64,000 bases of DNA from Pseudomonas sp. FEN (GTDB lineage: Bacteria; Pseudomonadota; Gammaproteobacteria; Pseudomonadales; Pseudomonadaceae): assembly GCF_904067045.1 (NCBI RefSeq), contig NZ_CAJFDC010000013.1, positions 310,001 through 374,000 on the forward strand, written 5' to 3'. Both the position numbers and the translations under genes were made by a program. Shown here piece by piece: positions 46,928 to 56,453 of this stretch. The notes under the pieces were generated by a model. That model worked only from the letters and a program-made list of their open reading frames with translations. It searched no databases and was not told the origin of the DNA. The first letter of the stretch is position 1; the number at the start of each line of letters is the position of its first letter.

Positions 46928-47245
46928 TCACGCCAACCACCAGCGCAGCAGGAAAAAGAACGCCATGCTCAGCAACATGCTGAGCAAGGTATTGCGGGTG
47001 TAGAGCACCAGGCCGACGGCGACCAGTGAGCTGAGCAGGTACGGATTGTCGTACCGCAGGTTCAACTGGTGATCGGGCATGAACACGATCGGGCCGCAGA
47101 TCGCCGTGAGCATGCCCGGCACGGCAAAGCCGAGGAACTGCCGGGCGTTGCTGCTCAGGCGCACCGGCGAGCGCGGTTCGAGAAACACATAACGATTGAG
47201 GAACACCAGCAAGCCCATCCCGACTATCACCGCCCAGACCATCAT
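46928..47245 (-). CDS. azlD: AzlD-domain membrane protein
   Basis: A 105-residue hydrophobic protein with about four transmembrane helices (VWAVIVGMGLLVFLNRYVFL and NTLLSMLLSMAFFFLLRWW among them) and the AzlD pattern RFLGFAVPGML-like RQFLGFAVPGMLTAI. AzlD is the small partner of AzlC in exporters of branched-chain amino acids. It overlaps the azlC stop by 4 bases, so the two are coupled. The start at 47245 is preferred to frame extensions inside azlC. Confidence 0.88.
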   Translation of the reverse strand: MMVWAVIVGMGLLVFLNRYVFLEPRSPVRLSSNARQFLGFAVPGMLTAICGPIVFMPDHQLNLRYDNPYLLSSLVAVGLVLYTRNTLLSMLLSMAFFFLLRWWLA

Positions 47246-47937
47246 GCGCGCCCCCACAGCTTGTTGCAGACAAACCCCGCGGTCATCCCCGCCAGCCCCG
47301 ACAGGACCAGTGCCGAACCCCACTGCCAGTAGCTGAACAGCACCGAACAGAACAACGACACGGCCACGCAGACCACGGTTGGCACATTGCGCACCACCGG
47401 GGCGATCAGGGCAATGAAGGTCGCCGCGATCGAGAAATCCAGCCCCAGGTGCTCAAGACCGGGAATACTGCGGCCCAGTACGATTCCCGCCAGGGTGAAC
47501 AGGTTCCAGGCGATATAGAACGTCAGCCCCACCCCCAGCGCATACCAGCGATTGAACTGTTGCTTGTCGTGCTGGCTGGTCAGGGCGAACAGTTCGTCGG
47601 TGAGCAGGAACCCCAAACCGACCCGCCAACGGCCGGGCAGCGGGGCAATCACCGAACGCATGCTCATGCCGTACAACAGATGTTGTGAGGTCAACAGCGC
47701 GGTGGTGAGCAGGATCGAGAAAATCCCGGCGCCGCCCTTGAGCATGCCGATGGCGACCAGTTGCGCGGCGCCGGCAAATACAATGCTGGACAAACCCTGG
47801 CCTTGCAGCGGCGTCAGGTCGGCCTCGATGGCCATGGAGCCAGCCAGCAATCCCCAGGGCGCGGTCGCCAGGGACAATGGGATAATAGCCATGGCACCGC
47901 GCAGGAAGGCGGTGCGCGGTAACAGATGATCGGACAT
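47242..47937 (-). CDS. azlC: AzlC-family branched-chain amino acid exporter subunit
   Basis: The 231-residue integral membrane protein has the AzlC marks: RGAMAIIPLSLATAPWGLLA near the start, SIVFAGAAQLVAIGMLKGGA and LLTSQHLLYGMSMR. Together with AzlD it should export branched-chain amino acids or analogues. The frame extends upstream to 48042, but MSDHLLPRTAFLRG at 47937 is the natural start. Several transmembrane helices with few charged residues fit the inner membrane. Confidence 0.9.
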   Translation of the reverse strand: MSDHLLPRTAFLRGAMAIIPLSLATAPWGLLAGSMAIEADLTPLQGQGLSSIVFAGAAQLVAIGMLKGGAGIFSILLTTALLTSQHLLYGMSMRSVIAPLPGRWRVGLGFLLTDELFALTSQHDKQQFNRWYALGVGLTFYIAWNLFTLAGIVLGRSIPGLEHLGLDFSIAATFIALIAPVVRNVPTVVCVAVSLFCSVLFSYWQWGSALVLSGLAGMTAGFVCNKLWGRA

Positions 47938-48080
47938 AAGACTCGAGCACAAGGAAAAAGACGCTGACTTTGCCAGCCCGCAGCGCGTCTGTCTTGAACA
48001 TTTGTGCACGACCCGGCACTTGCCCCCGGGAACCCGTGACAACGCGGCGAATCACGCGTCGCCCAGGTCTCGCGGAGCAA

Positions 48081-48737
48081 TCAGCGGATCGGCGGCAGGC
48101 GCACCGGCCCCTGCCGGCATTGATTCCTGACGCCCTTGCCACACTCACCGAAGCCCAGGTCCTTGGTCAGGCAGACCCGTACCTCGGCCAACTCCGGTCC
48201 GCTGCAACGTACCGTCACACCGCCTTCGGGCAGCCCTGGATTGCTCTGCCGGAACAGTTGGACGATCTGCTCGGCGGAATATTCGCGCGGCGTGGTCGAA
48301 GGTTGCAGGGCCTGCGGCACCACTACGGCTCCCAACGCCTGGTCAGCCGCTTTCAGGTAGCCCGAAGCCCCCAGGCCACTGCAGGTGCCGTGCTTGTTCC
48401 ACTCATGCTCCAGCAGCTTGCCCGTAGGGAACAAGCCGAGGCCCTGCTGCCGTTCCTGCTGGGTCAAGGGCGTCAGTGGCGGGCAGGATTGCGGCCAGCC
48501 ACCCTTGGCATACTGCGGCCACAAGCCATGCAGCACGAAACCGTAGCCCTTGCCACTGCACTGCTGGTCATTGGCATGGGTCAGACAGAAGGTCGGCGAC
48601 CAGGACAAGGTCAGCAAGTAGTAATCGAAGACCCCCGCCACGGACTCCGTCTGCTGCCTCGATTGCCGGGCTTCGCTGATCCCTGCATGGCCCATCGCCA
48701 GGACGACGAGCAATGCGACTACAGAAGACAATTTCAT
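48081..48737 (-). CDS. Ribonuclease T2 family protein, exported
   Basis: A 218-residue exported nuclease. After the signal peptide (MKLSSVVALLVVLAMGHAG) it has both catalytic segments of RNase T2 enzymes: CAS I in FVLHGLWPQ and CAS II in HEWNKHGTC, each with its histidine, plus paired cysteines. These enzymes cut single-stranded RNA through a 2',3'-cyclic intermediate, usually in the periplasm, to scavenge phosphate or nucleotides. The ATG at 48737 gives a proper signal; the frame start at 48764 does not. Confidence 0.93.
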   Translation of the reverse strand: MKLSSVVALLVVLAMGHAGISEARQSRQQTESVAGVFDYYLLTLSWSPTFCLTHANDQQCSGKGYGFVLHGLWPQYAKGGWPQSCPPLTPLTQQERQQGLGLFPTGKLLEHEWNKHGTCSGLGASGYLKAADQALGAVVVPQALQPSTTPREYSAEQIVQLFRQSNPGLPEGGVTVRCSGPELAEVRVCLTKDLGFGECGKGVRNQCRQGPVRLPPIR

Positions 48738-48932
48738 TGGTTTTCCCATTCCATCAGGCGCCATGATGGCGATTAACGCAGCGTAACCTTAGCGTCAGAT
48801 TGATATCCGGCTCTAACAAAAACTGTTAAATGCCACTACAAAACAGTAACATTCAGGACTTTTTTCCAGGCTTTACCGCGCCGTCCCGGCGCACGCCACA
48901 CGTGACGTAGTCGCTCTAGGGAGCAGTGTTTC

Positions 48933-49757
48933 ATGAGTATTCGCACCATCCGCAAGAAAGTCGTTTCGATCCTCTGGATCCTCGCCGTACTCGCGCTGAT
49001 CTATTGCTTTCCAAAAACCATCCTCGGCTTTCTGCTGCTGGTTGTGGTCTGTGGTGTCTATGACTTTCTGCGCAATGGCATCTACACCGTCGAGCTGGCG
49101 AAGAAATATTTCATCGGCAGTGGCCGCAATACCTGGGTGTTGTCCCCCTTCAATTCGCTGTTCGACCTGATCAGCAAGCCCAACCGCGGCGTCTACCGGA
49201 TGCAGGACCTGCCGCAGGACTGCCAGCGCGACCTGCAACAGGTTATCGACAAGGCCATGAGTCACAAGGATGAAATCATCCAGTACCTCGATTCACGGAT
49301 GGCGGAAAACAAGCGCAGCATGCTGTTCTTCCAGTGGTACGGGCGCAAGATCGACACCGAACTGGACATCTCGGAACTCCAGCAGAAGTTCCCCTACGTC
49401 AAGACCGTGGGCGTGTCGGTATTCAATGAGAACCGCTCGACGTCCTTCCACTTCGGCCCCTTGCGCATGATGTTCCGGGTGCTCTACAACATGGCCCCGG
49501 CACCGCACCATGAAGGCGTCTATATCCAGTGCCGGAAACAGAAGCACTACTGGCACGATGATCCGCTGTTCATTTTCGACGACACGCTGCTGCACGCGTC
49601 CTTCAACAAGAACGATGCCAAGCGCTACTGCCTGTTCATCGACATCGTGCGCCCGTCCTACGCACCGTTTATTCTCAACGGCGTGATCTCGGCGTTCGCT
49701 GGCGGGGCATACGCCCTGCGCCGGGTCTTCTACAAGAACTGGAAGGTCATTGAGTAA
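48933..49757 (+). CDS. Aspartyl/asparaginyl beta-hydroxylase-domain membrane protein
   Basis: The 274-residue protein has an N-terminal hydrophobic segment of two helices (VVSILWILAVLALIYCF, then ILGFLLLVVVCGVYDF) followed by an alpha-ketoglutarate dioxygenase-like domain with YWHDDPLFIFDDTLLHASFN and RYCLFIDIVRPSYAPF. This matches the Asp/Asn beta-hydroxylase family, which includes LpxO, the enzyme that hydroxylates lipid A acyl chains. Membrane anchoring would fit such a role but the substrate is unproven. The His-x-Asp and distal His ligands appear as FHFGPLR and DDTLLHASF. Nothing nearby clarifies it. Confidence 0.8.
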   Translation: MSIRTIRKKVVSILWILAVLALIYCFPKTILGFLLLVVVCGVYDFLRNGIYTVELAKKYFIGSGRNTWVLSPFNSLFDLISKPNRGVYRMQDLPQDCQRDLQQVIDKAMSHKDEIIQYLDSRMAENKRSMLFFQWYGRKIDTELDISELQQKFPYVKTVGVSVFNENRSTSFHFGPLRMMFRVLYNMAPAPHHEGVYIQCRKQKHYWHDDPLFIFDDTLLHASFNKNDAKRYCLFIDIVRPSYAPFILNGVISAFAGGAYALRRVFYKNWKVIE

Positions 49758-49846
49758 GAGCGGGAATTGCGCCCCGCCTTCAACGCGGCGCGCACCGCCA
49801 AGCCCCTTGCGGACGCTGGATCGCCAGCCCCCGCCAGGGGTTTGAC

Positions 49847-51043
49847 TCAGGCCTGGATCAGATTGGCAATCGCCACATCCGGGCTGACGTCCGCATCGTA
49901 GTCCACACCCTCGACCCCGAAACCGAACAGACGCAGGAACTCGGCCTTGTAGCCGGCAAAATCCGTCAGTTCGTTGAGATTTTCAGTGGTGACCGCGTCC
50001 CACAACTTCGCCACCTGCGCCTGGACTTCCGGCTCCAGCTCCTTGTAGTCGGCACGCAGACGGCCGTCTTCGTCGAGAATCGGCGTCGGCGAATACAGGC
50101 TGTCCTTGTACAGGCCGTAGACCTGCTCGATGCAGCCTTCGTGCGAGCCCTGCGCCTTCATCACCTTGAACAACAGCGACAGGTACAGCGGCATGATCGG
50201 GATCGCCGAACTGGCCTGGGTAACCACCGCCTTGAGCACCGAAACCCGCGCGTCGCCGCCCTTGGCCGCCAGACGCTGGCGAATCTTCAGGACCTTCTGG
50301 TCCAGGTCCTTCTTGGCCGCGCCAATGGAGCCGTTCCAGTAGATGTCATGGGTCAGCTTTTCGCCCAGGTAGGTGAACGCGGTGGTTTTCGCGCCGTCTG
50401 CCAGCACACCGGCTTCGTCCAGGGCATCGATCCACAACTGCCAGTCTTCGCCGCCCATGACCTTGACGGTACCGTCGATTTCTTCCTGGGTCGCTTCGGC
50501 CAGCGTGGTGACGTTGACTTCTTCCTTGTCGGTGTTCAGGCCGCGCTGGGTGACCGACTTGCCGATCGGCTTGAGCGTCGAGCTGTAGACTTCACCGGTT
50601 TTCGGATCGGTACGGCGCGGTGCGGCCAGGCTGTAGACCACCAGGTCGATCTTGCCCATGTCACGCTTGATGGTCTCGATGGTCAGGCGCTTGACTTCGT
50701 CGGAGAAGGCGTCGCCGTTGATGCTCTTGGCATACAGGCCCTTGGCTTCGGCGAACTTGTGGAACGCGGCGCTGTTGTACCAGCCGGCGGTGCCGAGCTT
50801 GCCTTCGTCGCCTTCACGCTCGAAGAACACGCCGAGGGTATTGGCATTGCAGCCGAAGGCCGCGGTGATGCGCGCCGCCAGGCCGTAGCCGGTGGAAGCA
50901 CCGAGCACCAGGACGTTCTTCGGTCCGTCACTGACCGGGCCTTGCTGGGTGACGTAGTCAATCTGTTGCTTGACGTTGGCTTCACAACCCACAGGATGGG
51001 TGGTCACACAGATAAAGCCACGAACGCGTGGTTTGATGATCAT
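49847..51043 (-). CDS. fabV: FabV-type trans-2-enoyl-ACP/CoA reductase
   Basis: FabV performs the last reduction of each fatty-acid elongation cycle and, in pseudomonads, gives natural triclosan resistance. The 398-residue protein begins [20 protein letters not shown], carries the nucleotide motif [13 protein letters not shown], and has the FabV Tyr-x8-Lys active site in [12 protein letters not shown] (more widely spaced than in FabI). The frame extends to 51109 but the family start at 51043, after AAGGGAA-type sequence, is clear. It is a single gene. Confidence 0.96.
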   Translation of the reverse strand: MIIKPRVRGFICVTTHPVGCEANVKQQIDYVTQQGPVSDGPKNVLVLGASTGYGLAARITAAFGCNANTLGVFFEREGDEGKLGTAGWYNSAAFHKFAEAKGLYAKSINGDAFSDEVKRLTIETIKRDMGKIDLVVYSLAAPRRTDPKTGEVYSSTLKPIGKSVTQRGLNTDKEEVNVTTLAEATQEEIDGTVKVMGGEDWQLWIDALDEAGVLADGAKTTAFTYLGEKLTHDIYWNGSIGAAKKDLDQKVLKIRQRLAAKGGDARVSVLKAVVTQASSAIPIMPLYLSLLFKVMKAQGSHEGCIEQVYGLYKDSLYSPTPILDEDGRLRADYKELEPEVQAQVAKLWDAVTTENLNELTDFAGYKAEFLRLFGFGVEGVDYDADVSPDVAIANLIQA

Positions 51044-51260
51044 AAGGTTCCCTTTTCTCATAGGCCGATATCGACACTGATGGTAAGCAGTGTCGCGGAT
51101 TCTAGTCATAGACGTTCAAAAAGCCGAGGCGTCACTGCTTTTACAACACCGGCCCCCAGGGGGAAAGCAAAATCCCTTGCCTTGTATCGCCTGGACCTTG
51201 ATTACCCGACGTTCGCACAACATTCTAGCGCCCACCCCCGCCAGCGAAGCCTGACCAATC

Positions 51261-52205
51261 ATGAGCGCCACGCCTTCCGCCGAAACCGATAGTGACGTCT
51301 ACAAGACCCTGCTCGAGTCGACCAAGGCCATTCCCTGGCGGATCGACTGGCAAACCATGACCTTCAGCTACATCGGCCCGCAGATCGAAAGCCTGCTCGG
51401 CTGGACCCCGGACAGCTGGGTCACCGTGGATGACTGGGTGGCACGCATGCACCCGGATGACCGGGAATACGTGGTGAATTTCTGTGTTTCACAGTCCAAG
51501 GCCGGCGTCGACCACGAGGCCGACTACCGGGCACTGACCCGCGACGGCGGGTACGTGTGGATCCGCGATGTGGTGCATGTGGTGCGCAAGGACGGCGAAG
51601 TCGAGGCGTTGATCGGTTTTATGTTCGATATCAGCGAGCGCAAGAAAACCGAGGAACATCTGATCCGCCTGCAGAAACAGCTGGAGGAGTACTCGTTCCA
51701 GGACGGCCTGACCGGCATTGCCAACCGACGCATGTTCGACACCGTGCTCGCGCGGGAATGGGAGCATGCCCAACGGAATCAACTGCCGTTGTCGCTGATT
51801 ATCCTGGATATCGATTTTTTCAAGCAGTACAACGACCATTACGGGCATATCAAGGGTGACGAGGCCCTGCGACAGGTGGCCCAGACCCTGTCCCAGGCCA
51901 CCAATCGGCCGCGGGACTTCATTGCCCGGATCGGTGGTGAGGAGTTCATCTGGCTGTTGCCCGAAACACCGGCGGACAAGGCCCGACAGGTGGCGGAGAA
52001 ATGCCTGCAACTGGTTCGCCAGCAACAGATCGTCCACGAGAAGTCGGCGGTTTCCGGGCTGCTGAGCCTCAGCCTTGGGGTCGGCACCATACGCCCGGCC
52101 GTCGATGAAGTGGCGTTGAGCTTCGTCGAAAAGGTCGATGAGCTGCTGTACCGGGTCAAGCGCAATGGGCGGATGGGTGCCGAGTACGGCAACTTCAGCG
52201 ACTGA
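51261..52205 (+). CDS. PAS-domain diguanylate cyclase
   Basis: A 314-residue soluble protein with an N-terminal PAS domain (about 15-135; WVARMHPDDREYVVNFC, then GYVWIRDVVHVVRKDGE) and a C-terminal GGEEF domain. It should make cyclic di-GMP from two GTP. The active site GGEEF is intact at 225-229, and the inhibitory I-site RPRD at 216-219 is also present, so product feedback is expected. The PAS ligand is unknown. It is divergent from fabV; no phosphodiesterase is adjacent. Confidence 0.93.
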   Translation: MSATPSAETDSDVYKTLLESTKAIPWRIDWQTMTFSYIGPQIESLLGWTPDSWVTVDDWVARMHPDDREYVVNFCVSQSKAGVDHEADYRALTRDGGYVWIRDVVHVVRKDGEVEALIGFMFDISERKKTEEHLIRLQKQLEEYSFQDGLTGIANRRMFDTVLAREWEHAQRNQLPLSLIILDIDFFKQYNDHYGHIKGDEALRQVAQTLSQATNRPRDFIARIGGEEFIWLLPETPADKARQVAEKCLQLVRQQQIVHEKSAVSGLLSLSLGVGTIRPAVDEVALSFVEKVDELLYRVKRNGRMGAEYGNFSD

Positions 52206-52503
52206 CAGCGGTGGCGAGCGGAGCATTGCCAGCTCATCGCCGGTGCTTTTGCATATCTGAGTATCCGTAATCTGCCAGGTACGCCGCCATACAGAGGCGC
52301 CGGCCCGTACACCGAACCCGAGTTGAACTCTGGCGACACACCTGCAGGTTTCGCGACGCGTTAAAATCCTGCAAGCTGGACCCACCGGCACCCACCACCT
52401 GGCTGCCCGGTTTAGCTATGCTAGGAAATACGCGCGTGCGCGAAGCCTTTCTGGTGCAGCCGGCGCCTTGCGGCCCGGCGACATCGCCTTGATGGAATAA
52501 AGC

Positions 52504-53877
52504 ATGACCCAACGATCGGTAATCAACGCCTCGGTTAGCCCCAAGGGCAGCCTCGAAACCCTTTCCCAACGCGAAGTGCAGCAACTGAGCGAAGCCGGCT
52601 CCGGCAGCATCTACACGTTGTTCCGCCAGTGCGCCCTGGCCATCCTCAACACCGGCGCCCATGTCGACAATGCCAAGACCATCCTCGAAGCCTACAAGGA
52701 CTTCGAGATCCGCATCCACCAACAGGATCGCGGCGTACGCCTGGAACTGCTCAACGCCCCGGCCGACGCCTTCGTCGACGGAGAAATGATCGCCAGCACC
52801 CGTGAAATGCTGTTCAGTGCCCTGCGCGACATCGTCTATACCGAAAACGAACTGGAAAGCCAGCGCATCGACCTGGAGAGCTCCCAGGGCATCACCGACT
52901 ACGTCTTCCACCTGCTGCGCAACGCCCGCACCCTGCGCCCCGGCCTGGAGCCGAAAATGGTGGTGTGCTGGGGTGGTCACTCGATCAGCACCGAGGAATA
53001 TCAGTACACCAAGAAGGTCGGCCACGAACTGGGCCTGCGCAGCCTGGATATCTGCACTGGCTGCGGTCCTGGCGTAATGAAGGGGCCAATGAAGGGCGCC
53101 ACCATTTCCCACGCCAAGCAACGCATCACCAGCGGCCGCTACCTGGGCCTGACCGAACCGGGCATCATCGCCGCCGAGGCGCCGAACCCGATCGTCAACG
53201 AACTGGTGATCATGCCCGACATCGAGAAACGTCTTGAAGCGTTCGTGCGGGTCGGCCATGGCATCATCATCTTCCCGGGCGGTGCCGGGACCGCCGAAGA
53301 GTTCCTCTACCTGCTCGGCATCCTGATGCACCCGGACAACCGCGACCTGCCCTTCCCGGTGATCCTGACCGGCCCGCGCAGCGCGGAAGCTTACCTGCAG
53401 CAGTTGAACGCCTTCGTCATCGCGACCCTGGGTGAAAAAGCGCAGAAGCACTACGAAATCATCATCGACAACCCGGCCCAGGTGGCCCGGCACATGGCCC
53501 ATGGCTTGAAGGCGGTCAAACAGTTCCGCCGCGAACGCAACGACGCCTTCCACTTCAACTGGCTGTTGAAGATCGATGGCGGCTTCCAGCACCCGTTCGA
53601 TCCGACCCATGCCAACATGGCGAGCCTCAAGCTCAGCCGCAGCCTGCCCGCCCATGAGCTGGCGGCCAACCTGCGCCGGGCGTTTTCCGGGATCGTTGCC
53701 GGCAACGTGAAGGACAAGGGCATTCGCCTGATCGAAGAGCACGGCCCCTACGAGATCCATGGCGACGCGGCGGTGATGCAACCGCTGGACAAGCTGCTCA
53801 AGGCTTTCGTTGAACAGCACCGCATGAAGCTCCCGGGTGGCGCGGCCTATGTGCCTTGCTATCGCGTGGTGAGCTAG
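52504..53877 (+). CDS. ppnN: Pyrimidine/purine nucleotide 5'-monophosphate nucleosidase
   Basis: The 457-residue protein matches PpnN, which splits nucleoside monophosphates into base and ribose 5-phosphate and is controlled by (p)ppGpp in E. coli. It has the flanking N- and C-terminal domains and the central LOG-type Rossmann domain with VCWGGHSISTEEYQYTKKVG, CTGCGPGVMKGPMKGA and the PGGAGTAEEF motif. Length is as expected. An intrinsic terminator follows at 53889. Confidence 0.95.
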   Translation: MTQRSVINASVSPKGSLETLSQREVQQLSEAGSGSIYTLFRQCALAILNTGAHVDNAKTILEAYKDFEIRIHQQDRGVRLELLNAPADAFVDGEMIASTREMLFSALRDIVYTENELESQRIDLESSQGITDYVFHLLRNARTLRPGLEPKMVVCWGGHSISTEEYQYTKKVGHELGLRSLDICTGCGPGVMKGPMKGATISHAKQRITSGRYLGLTEPGIIAAEAPNPIVNELVIMPDIEKRLEAFVRVGHGIIIFPGGAGTAEEFLYLLGILMHPDNRDLPFPVILTGPRSAEAYLQQLNAFVIATLGEKAQKHYEIIIDNPAQVARHMAHGLKAVKQFRRERNDAFHFNWLLKIDGGFQHPFDPTHANMASLKLSRSLPAHELAANLRRAFSGIVAGNVKDKGIRLIEEHGPYEIHGDAAVMQPLDKLLKAFVEQHRMKLPGGAAYVPCYRVVS

Positions 53878-53888
53878 ATCCTCGACAA

Positions 53889-53930
53889 CGATCTGTTTGA
53901 GCCTGCCAGCCGGGTGCAAACAGATCGCCC
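53889..53930 (+). terminator. Intrinsic terminator after ppnN
   Basis: A perfect 11-base-pair stem, CGATCTGTTTG (53889-53899) with CAAACAGATCG (53917-53927), is followed by a short pyrimidine run CCCTTCTTT. Confidence 0.75.
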
Positions 53931-53958
53931 TTCTTTGCCCAATACACAACGCCTGTAG

Positions 53959-54105
53959 GACCCGTCCAGAAAGGCCCCAGCGTTCAACGTGCGCGTGGGT
54001 CACGACCTCCATCTGGCCGCCGCGCTGACCGCGACGCGCCAGAAGGTGACCCTCAACGACCTGACCCGTCAGGCCCTGAGGGAGTATCTGCTGCAGCATG
54101 CCTGA
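53959..54105 (+). pseudogene. Ribbon-helix-helix antitoxin-like remnant
   Basis: After an in-frame TAG, the frame reads KAPAFNVRVGHDLHLAAALT and then LNDLTRQALREYLLQHA before TGA. FNVRV-x-LH...TLNDLTRQALREYL is the DNA-binding half of HicB/CopG-type antitoxins. No start with a ribosome-binding site exists (GTG 53989 is possible but poor) and no toxin gene adjoins, so I read it as the tail of a lost antitoxin gene. Confidence 0.5.
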
Positions 54106-54135
54106 TCGACTCAGGCAGATACCCTTGTACGGGTT

Positions 54136-54900
54136 TCAACGCGTCGCGACCACGAACAACCTGGGAAACGGCAACAGCACTGTTCCATCGGCGAGCGCCG
54201 GATAGGCTCCGGTGATCGCCGCCAGGTAAGCCCGCAGAAAAGCCGCCTGCTGCCGCTCATCCAACGGCGCCAGGTAGGGCCGCAGCGCCGAGCCCTTGAA
54301 CCACTCCACCACCGCGGCGTGACCTCCGGCCAATGGATGGTGATAGGTGGTGCGCCAGACATCCACCGTCGCGCAGTGCGGGCGTAGCAGTTCATAGTAG
54401 AAAGTCGCATCGTGCCGTGGCGGATGTCGAACCGTGGCGATCTTGTCCGCCCAGGGGCCGCTGGCGGCGACCTCGCGAGCCAGCCGGTGTGACGGCTCCT
54501 GCATATTGTCCGGGGTCTGCACCGCCAGGCTGCCGCCGACGGCCAGTTTGCTCACCAGATGGGGGTAGAGCGTGGCGTGGTCAGGCACCCATTGCAGCGA
54601 GGCATTGGCCAGGATCACATCGAAGACTGGGTCCGGGTTCCAGGTGGCGATATCGGCAAGTTCAAAATTCAACCCGGGCAAGCGCGCCCGGGCACTGACG
54701 AGCATGTCCTCGGAACTGTCCAGGCCGGTAACCCGCGCCTCGGGAAAACACCGGGCCAGGACTTCGGTGGAGTTGCCCGGGCCGCAGCCCAGGTCGACGG
54801 CCACCCTGACGGTGCGCGTAGGGATAGCGGCCACCAGATCGCGGACCGGGCGGGTCCGTTCTTCTTCAAACGTCGAATACTGCTTGGCTGACCAGGTCAT
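54136..54900 (-). CDS. tam: Trans-aconitate 2-methyltransferase
   Basis: A 254-residue SAM-dependent methyltransferase. The SAM motif is VDLGCGPGNSTEVLARCFPE, followed by GLDSSEDMLVSARARLP and the family-specific LANASLQWVPDH. Start MTWSAKQYSTFEEERTRPVR is typical of Tam, which methylates trans-aconitate to relieve inhibition of the citric acid cycle. The ATG at 54900 is chosen by this start. It is divergent from the LysR gene at 55004, which may control it. Confidence 0.92.
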   Translation of the reverse strand: MTWSAKQYSTFEEERTRPVRDLVAAIPTRTVRVAVDLGCGPGNSTEVLARCFPEARVTGLDSSEDMLVSARARLPGLNFELADIATWNPDPVFDVILANASLQWVPDHATLYPHLVSKLAVGGSLAVQTPDNMQEPSHRLAREVAASGPWADKIATVRHPPRHDATFYYELLRPHCATVDVWRTTYHHPLAGGHAAVVEWFKGSALRPYLAPLDERQQAAFLRAYLAAITGAYPALADGTVLLPFPRLFVVATR

Positions 54901-55003
54901 CACGCTTGCTCTTGTATGTGGGGAGTGAGCACAAGCGTAGGTTTTGCACGCCATGATGACAAATGCTAATAATGACAAGCTGCCATACTGAAAAGGTATT
55001 GAA

Positions 55004-55927
55004 ATGCTTGAGCTGCGTCGTTTGCATGCGTTTGTGGTGATCGCCGAAGAAGGTCATATCACCCGAGCGGCGGAGCGCCTGCATATGCAACAACCGCCCC
55101 TCACCCGCCTGCTCCAGAAGCTGGAGGCGGAGATGGGCGTGACGTTGATGGAGCGCCTGCCACGGGGTGTGCGCCCGACCACGGCGGGCCTGGCATTGCT
55201 GGAAGAAGCCCGTGCCGTGTTGGCGCGGGCCGAGGGGGTGACCGAGGTAGTGCGTCGCGCTGCCCGGGGGGAACAGGGACGGCTGGGTATCGGCTTCACC
55301 AGCTCCGCGGCGCTGCACCCGTTTGTGCCGGGCGTGCTGCGGCACTTTCGCGAGGCGTTTTCCGGCGTGTCGGTCGTCCTGGAAGAAGCCGGTACCGGCG
55401 AGTTGATGGACGCGCTGCTCCACGAGCGCCTGGATGCCGCCTTCGTGCGCTCGCCCTTGAGCGGCACACCGACCTTGCAGGCCGAGCCGATTCTGGTCGA
55501 GTCGATGCTGCTGGCGCTGCCGATGGACCATCCCCTGGCACAAGATGCCCACGTTCCCTTGCCCTTGTCCGCGCTCGCCGGCGAAGCCTTTGTGCTGTAT
55601 CGACGCCGGGTGGGGTTGGGGCTTTACGACGCCATTCTGGTGGCGTGCCGTGAAGCGGGATTCAGCCCGCAGGTGATTCAAGAGGCCCCACGCATGGCCG
55701 CCACCCTGAGTCTGGTCGCCGCCGGACTGGGAGTTTCCATCGTTCCGGCCTCGATGCAGCGCCTGCGCGGCGATGGCATCGCCTATCGCGCATTGTCACA
55801 GTGCCCGGGACTGATCGCCCCGCTGCACCTGGCAACCCGCGCGGGCGATGGCTCGTCGGTGTTGCGGCGATTCCGGGAGTTGGTGATCGAAGCGGCGTCG
55901 GCGGAAAATCAATCTACCCAAACCTGA
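55004..55927 (+). CDS. LysR-type transcriptional regulator
   Basis: The 307-residue regulator has an N-terminal winged helix-turn-helix (MLELRRLHAFVVIAEEGHIT, then AERLHMQQPPLTRLLQKLE) and a periplasmic-binding-protein-like effector domain. AAAAGG stands before the ATG. The 103-base gap to divergent tam contains ATGACAA twice in direct repeat (near 54956 and 54971), a possible binding region. Control of tam is the simple guess from position. The effector is unknown. Confidence 0.92.
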   Translation: MLELRRLHAFVVIAEEGHITRAAERLHMQQPPLTRLLQKLEAEMGVTLMERLPRGVRPTTAGLALLEEARAVLARAEGVTEVVRRAARGEQGRLGIGFTSSAALHPFVPGVLRHFREAFSGVSVVLEEAGTGELMDALLHERLDAAFVRSPLSGTPTLQAEPILVESMLLALPMDHPLAQDAHVPLPLSALAGEAFVLYRRRVGLGLYDAILVACREAGFSPQVIQEAPRMAATLSLVAAGLGVSIVPASMQRLRGDGIAYRALSQCPGLIAPLHLATRAGDGSSVLRRFRELVIEAASAENQSTQT

Positions 55928-55950
55928 AACGGACTGCGCTTTCAATTTTA

Positions 55951-55983
55951 CGGCATTTGCCTGATACTAATCGGCAAATGCCG
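55951..55983. promoter_or_regulatory. Perfect palindromic operator upstream of the Xre-RES pair
   Basis: CGGCATTTGCC (55951-55961) and GGCAAATGCCG (55973-55983) are an 11-base perfect inverted repeat separated by 11 bases. The spacer, TGATACTAATC, contains a -10-like TGATAC. The site lies 20 bases before the antitoxin start and is the expected place for autorepression. Confidence 0.8.
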
Positions 55984-56003
55984 GATATAAAGAGGTGCAT
56001 CCA

Positions 56004-56453
56004 ATGTTGGCTGAAGTCATGCGAGAACCCGCCTACGGTGCCTATCGGTTACGGCTGGAACACCTCCTGCAGATTCCGACGGATGCGAGCGAACTCGAAA
56101 TCCACGAGATGATTCAGTTCGGCTTCGAAGCCCAGAGGCTGATGAAGCTATGCGACCAAGGCGATGTCACGCCACTGGAGCGCGATCAGATCATTCCGCT
56201 CAAGACCCTCAAGACCCGTATTGCCAAGGACCAGCGGCTGACGGTCGATGAAAGTGACCGGTTGTTTCGCGCCGCCCACATCGCCGCCATGGCCGATACA
56301 CTTTTCGGCAGCGACGAGAAGGCCAGGCGCTGGCTGTCCAAACCCAAGGACCGCTTCTCGGGAAGAAGTCCCATGGCGATGCTGTCTACCATCCAGGGGA
56401 CCCGGCAGGTCGAGGAGATGCTCATACAACTGGCCGAAGGATTTTCCTTTTGA
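56004..56453 (+). CDS. Xre/MbcA/ParS-type antitoxin
   Basis: The 149-residue antitoxin partners the RES toxin gene. The N-terminal part is helical, and the C-terminal third is the toxin-binding MbcA/ParS domain: AAHIAAMADTLFGSDEKARR, then WLSKPKDRFSGRSPMAML, ending near QVEEMLIQLAEG. GAGG stands 8 bases before ATG 56004; a GTG three codons earlier overlaps that site and is rejected. Its stop overlaps the toxin start by four bases. Binding to the palindrome upstream would autoregulate the operon. Confidence 0.9.
   Translation: MLAEVMREPAYGAYRLRLEHLLQIPTDASELEIHEMIQFGFEAQRLMKLCDQGDVTPLERDQIIPLKTLKTRIAKDQRLTVDESDRLFRAAHIAAMADTLFGSDEKARRWLSKPKDRFSGRSPMAMLSTIQGTRQVEEMLIQLAEGFSF

Noticed and set aside
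52234..54099. A 621-codon leftward open frame opposite ppnN
   Set aside because: It is the antisense shadow of a well-supported gene and also spans the ppnN terminator.
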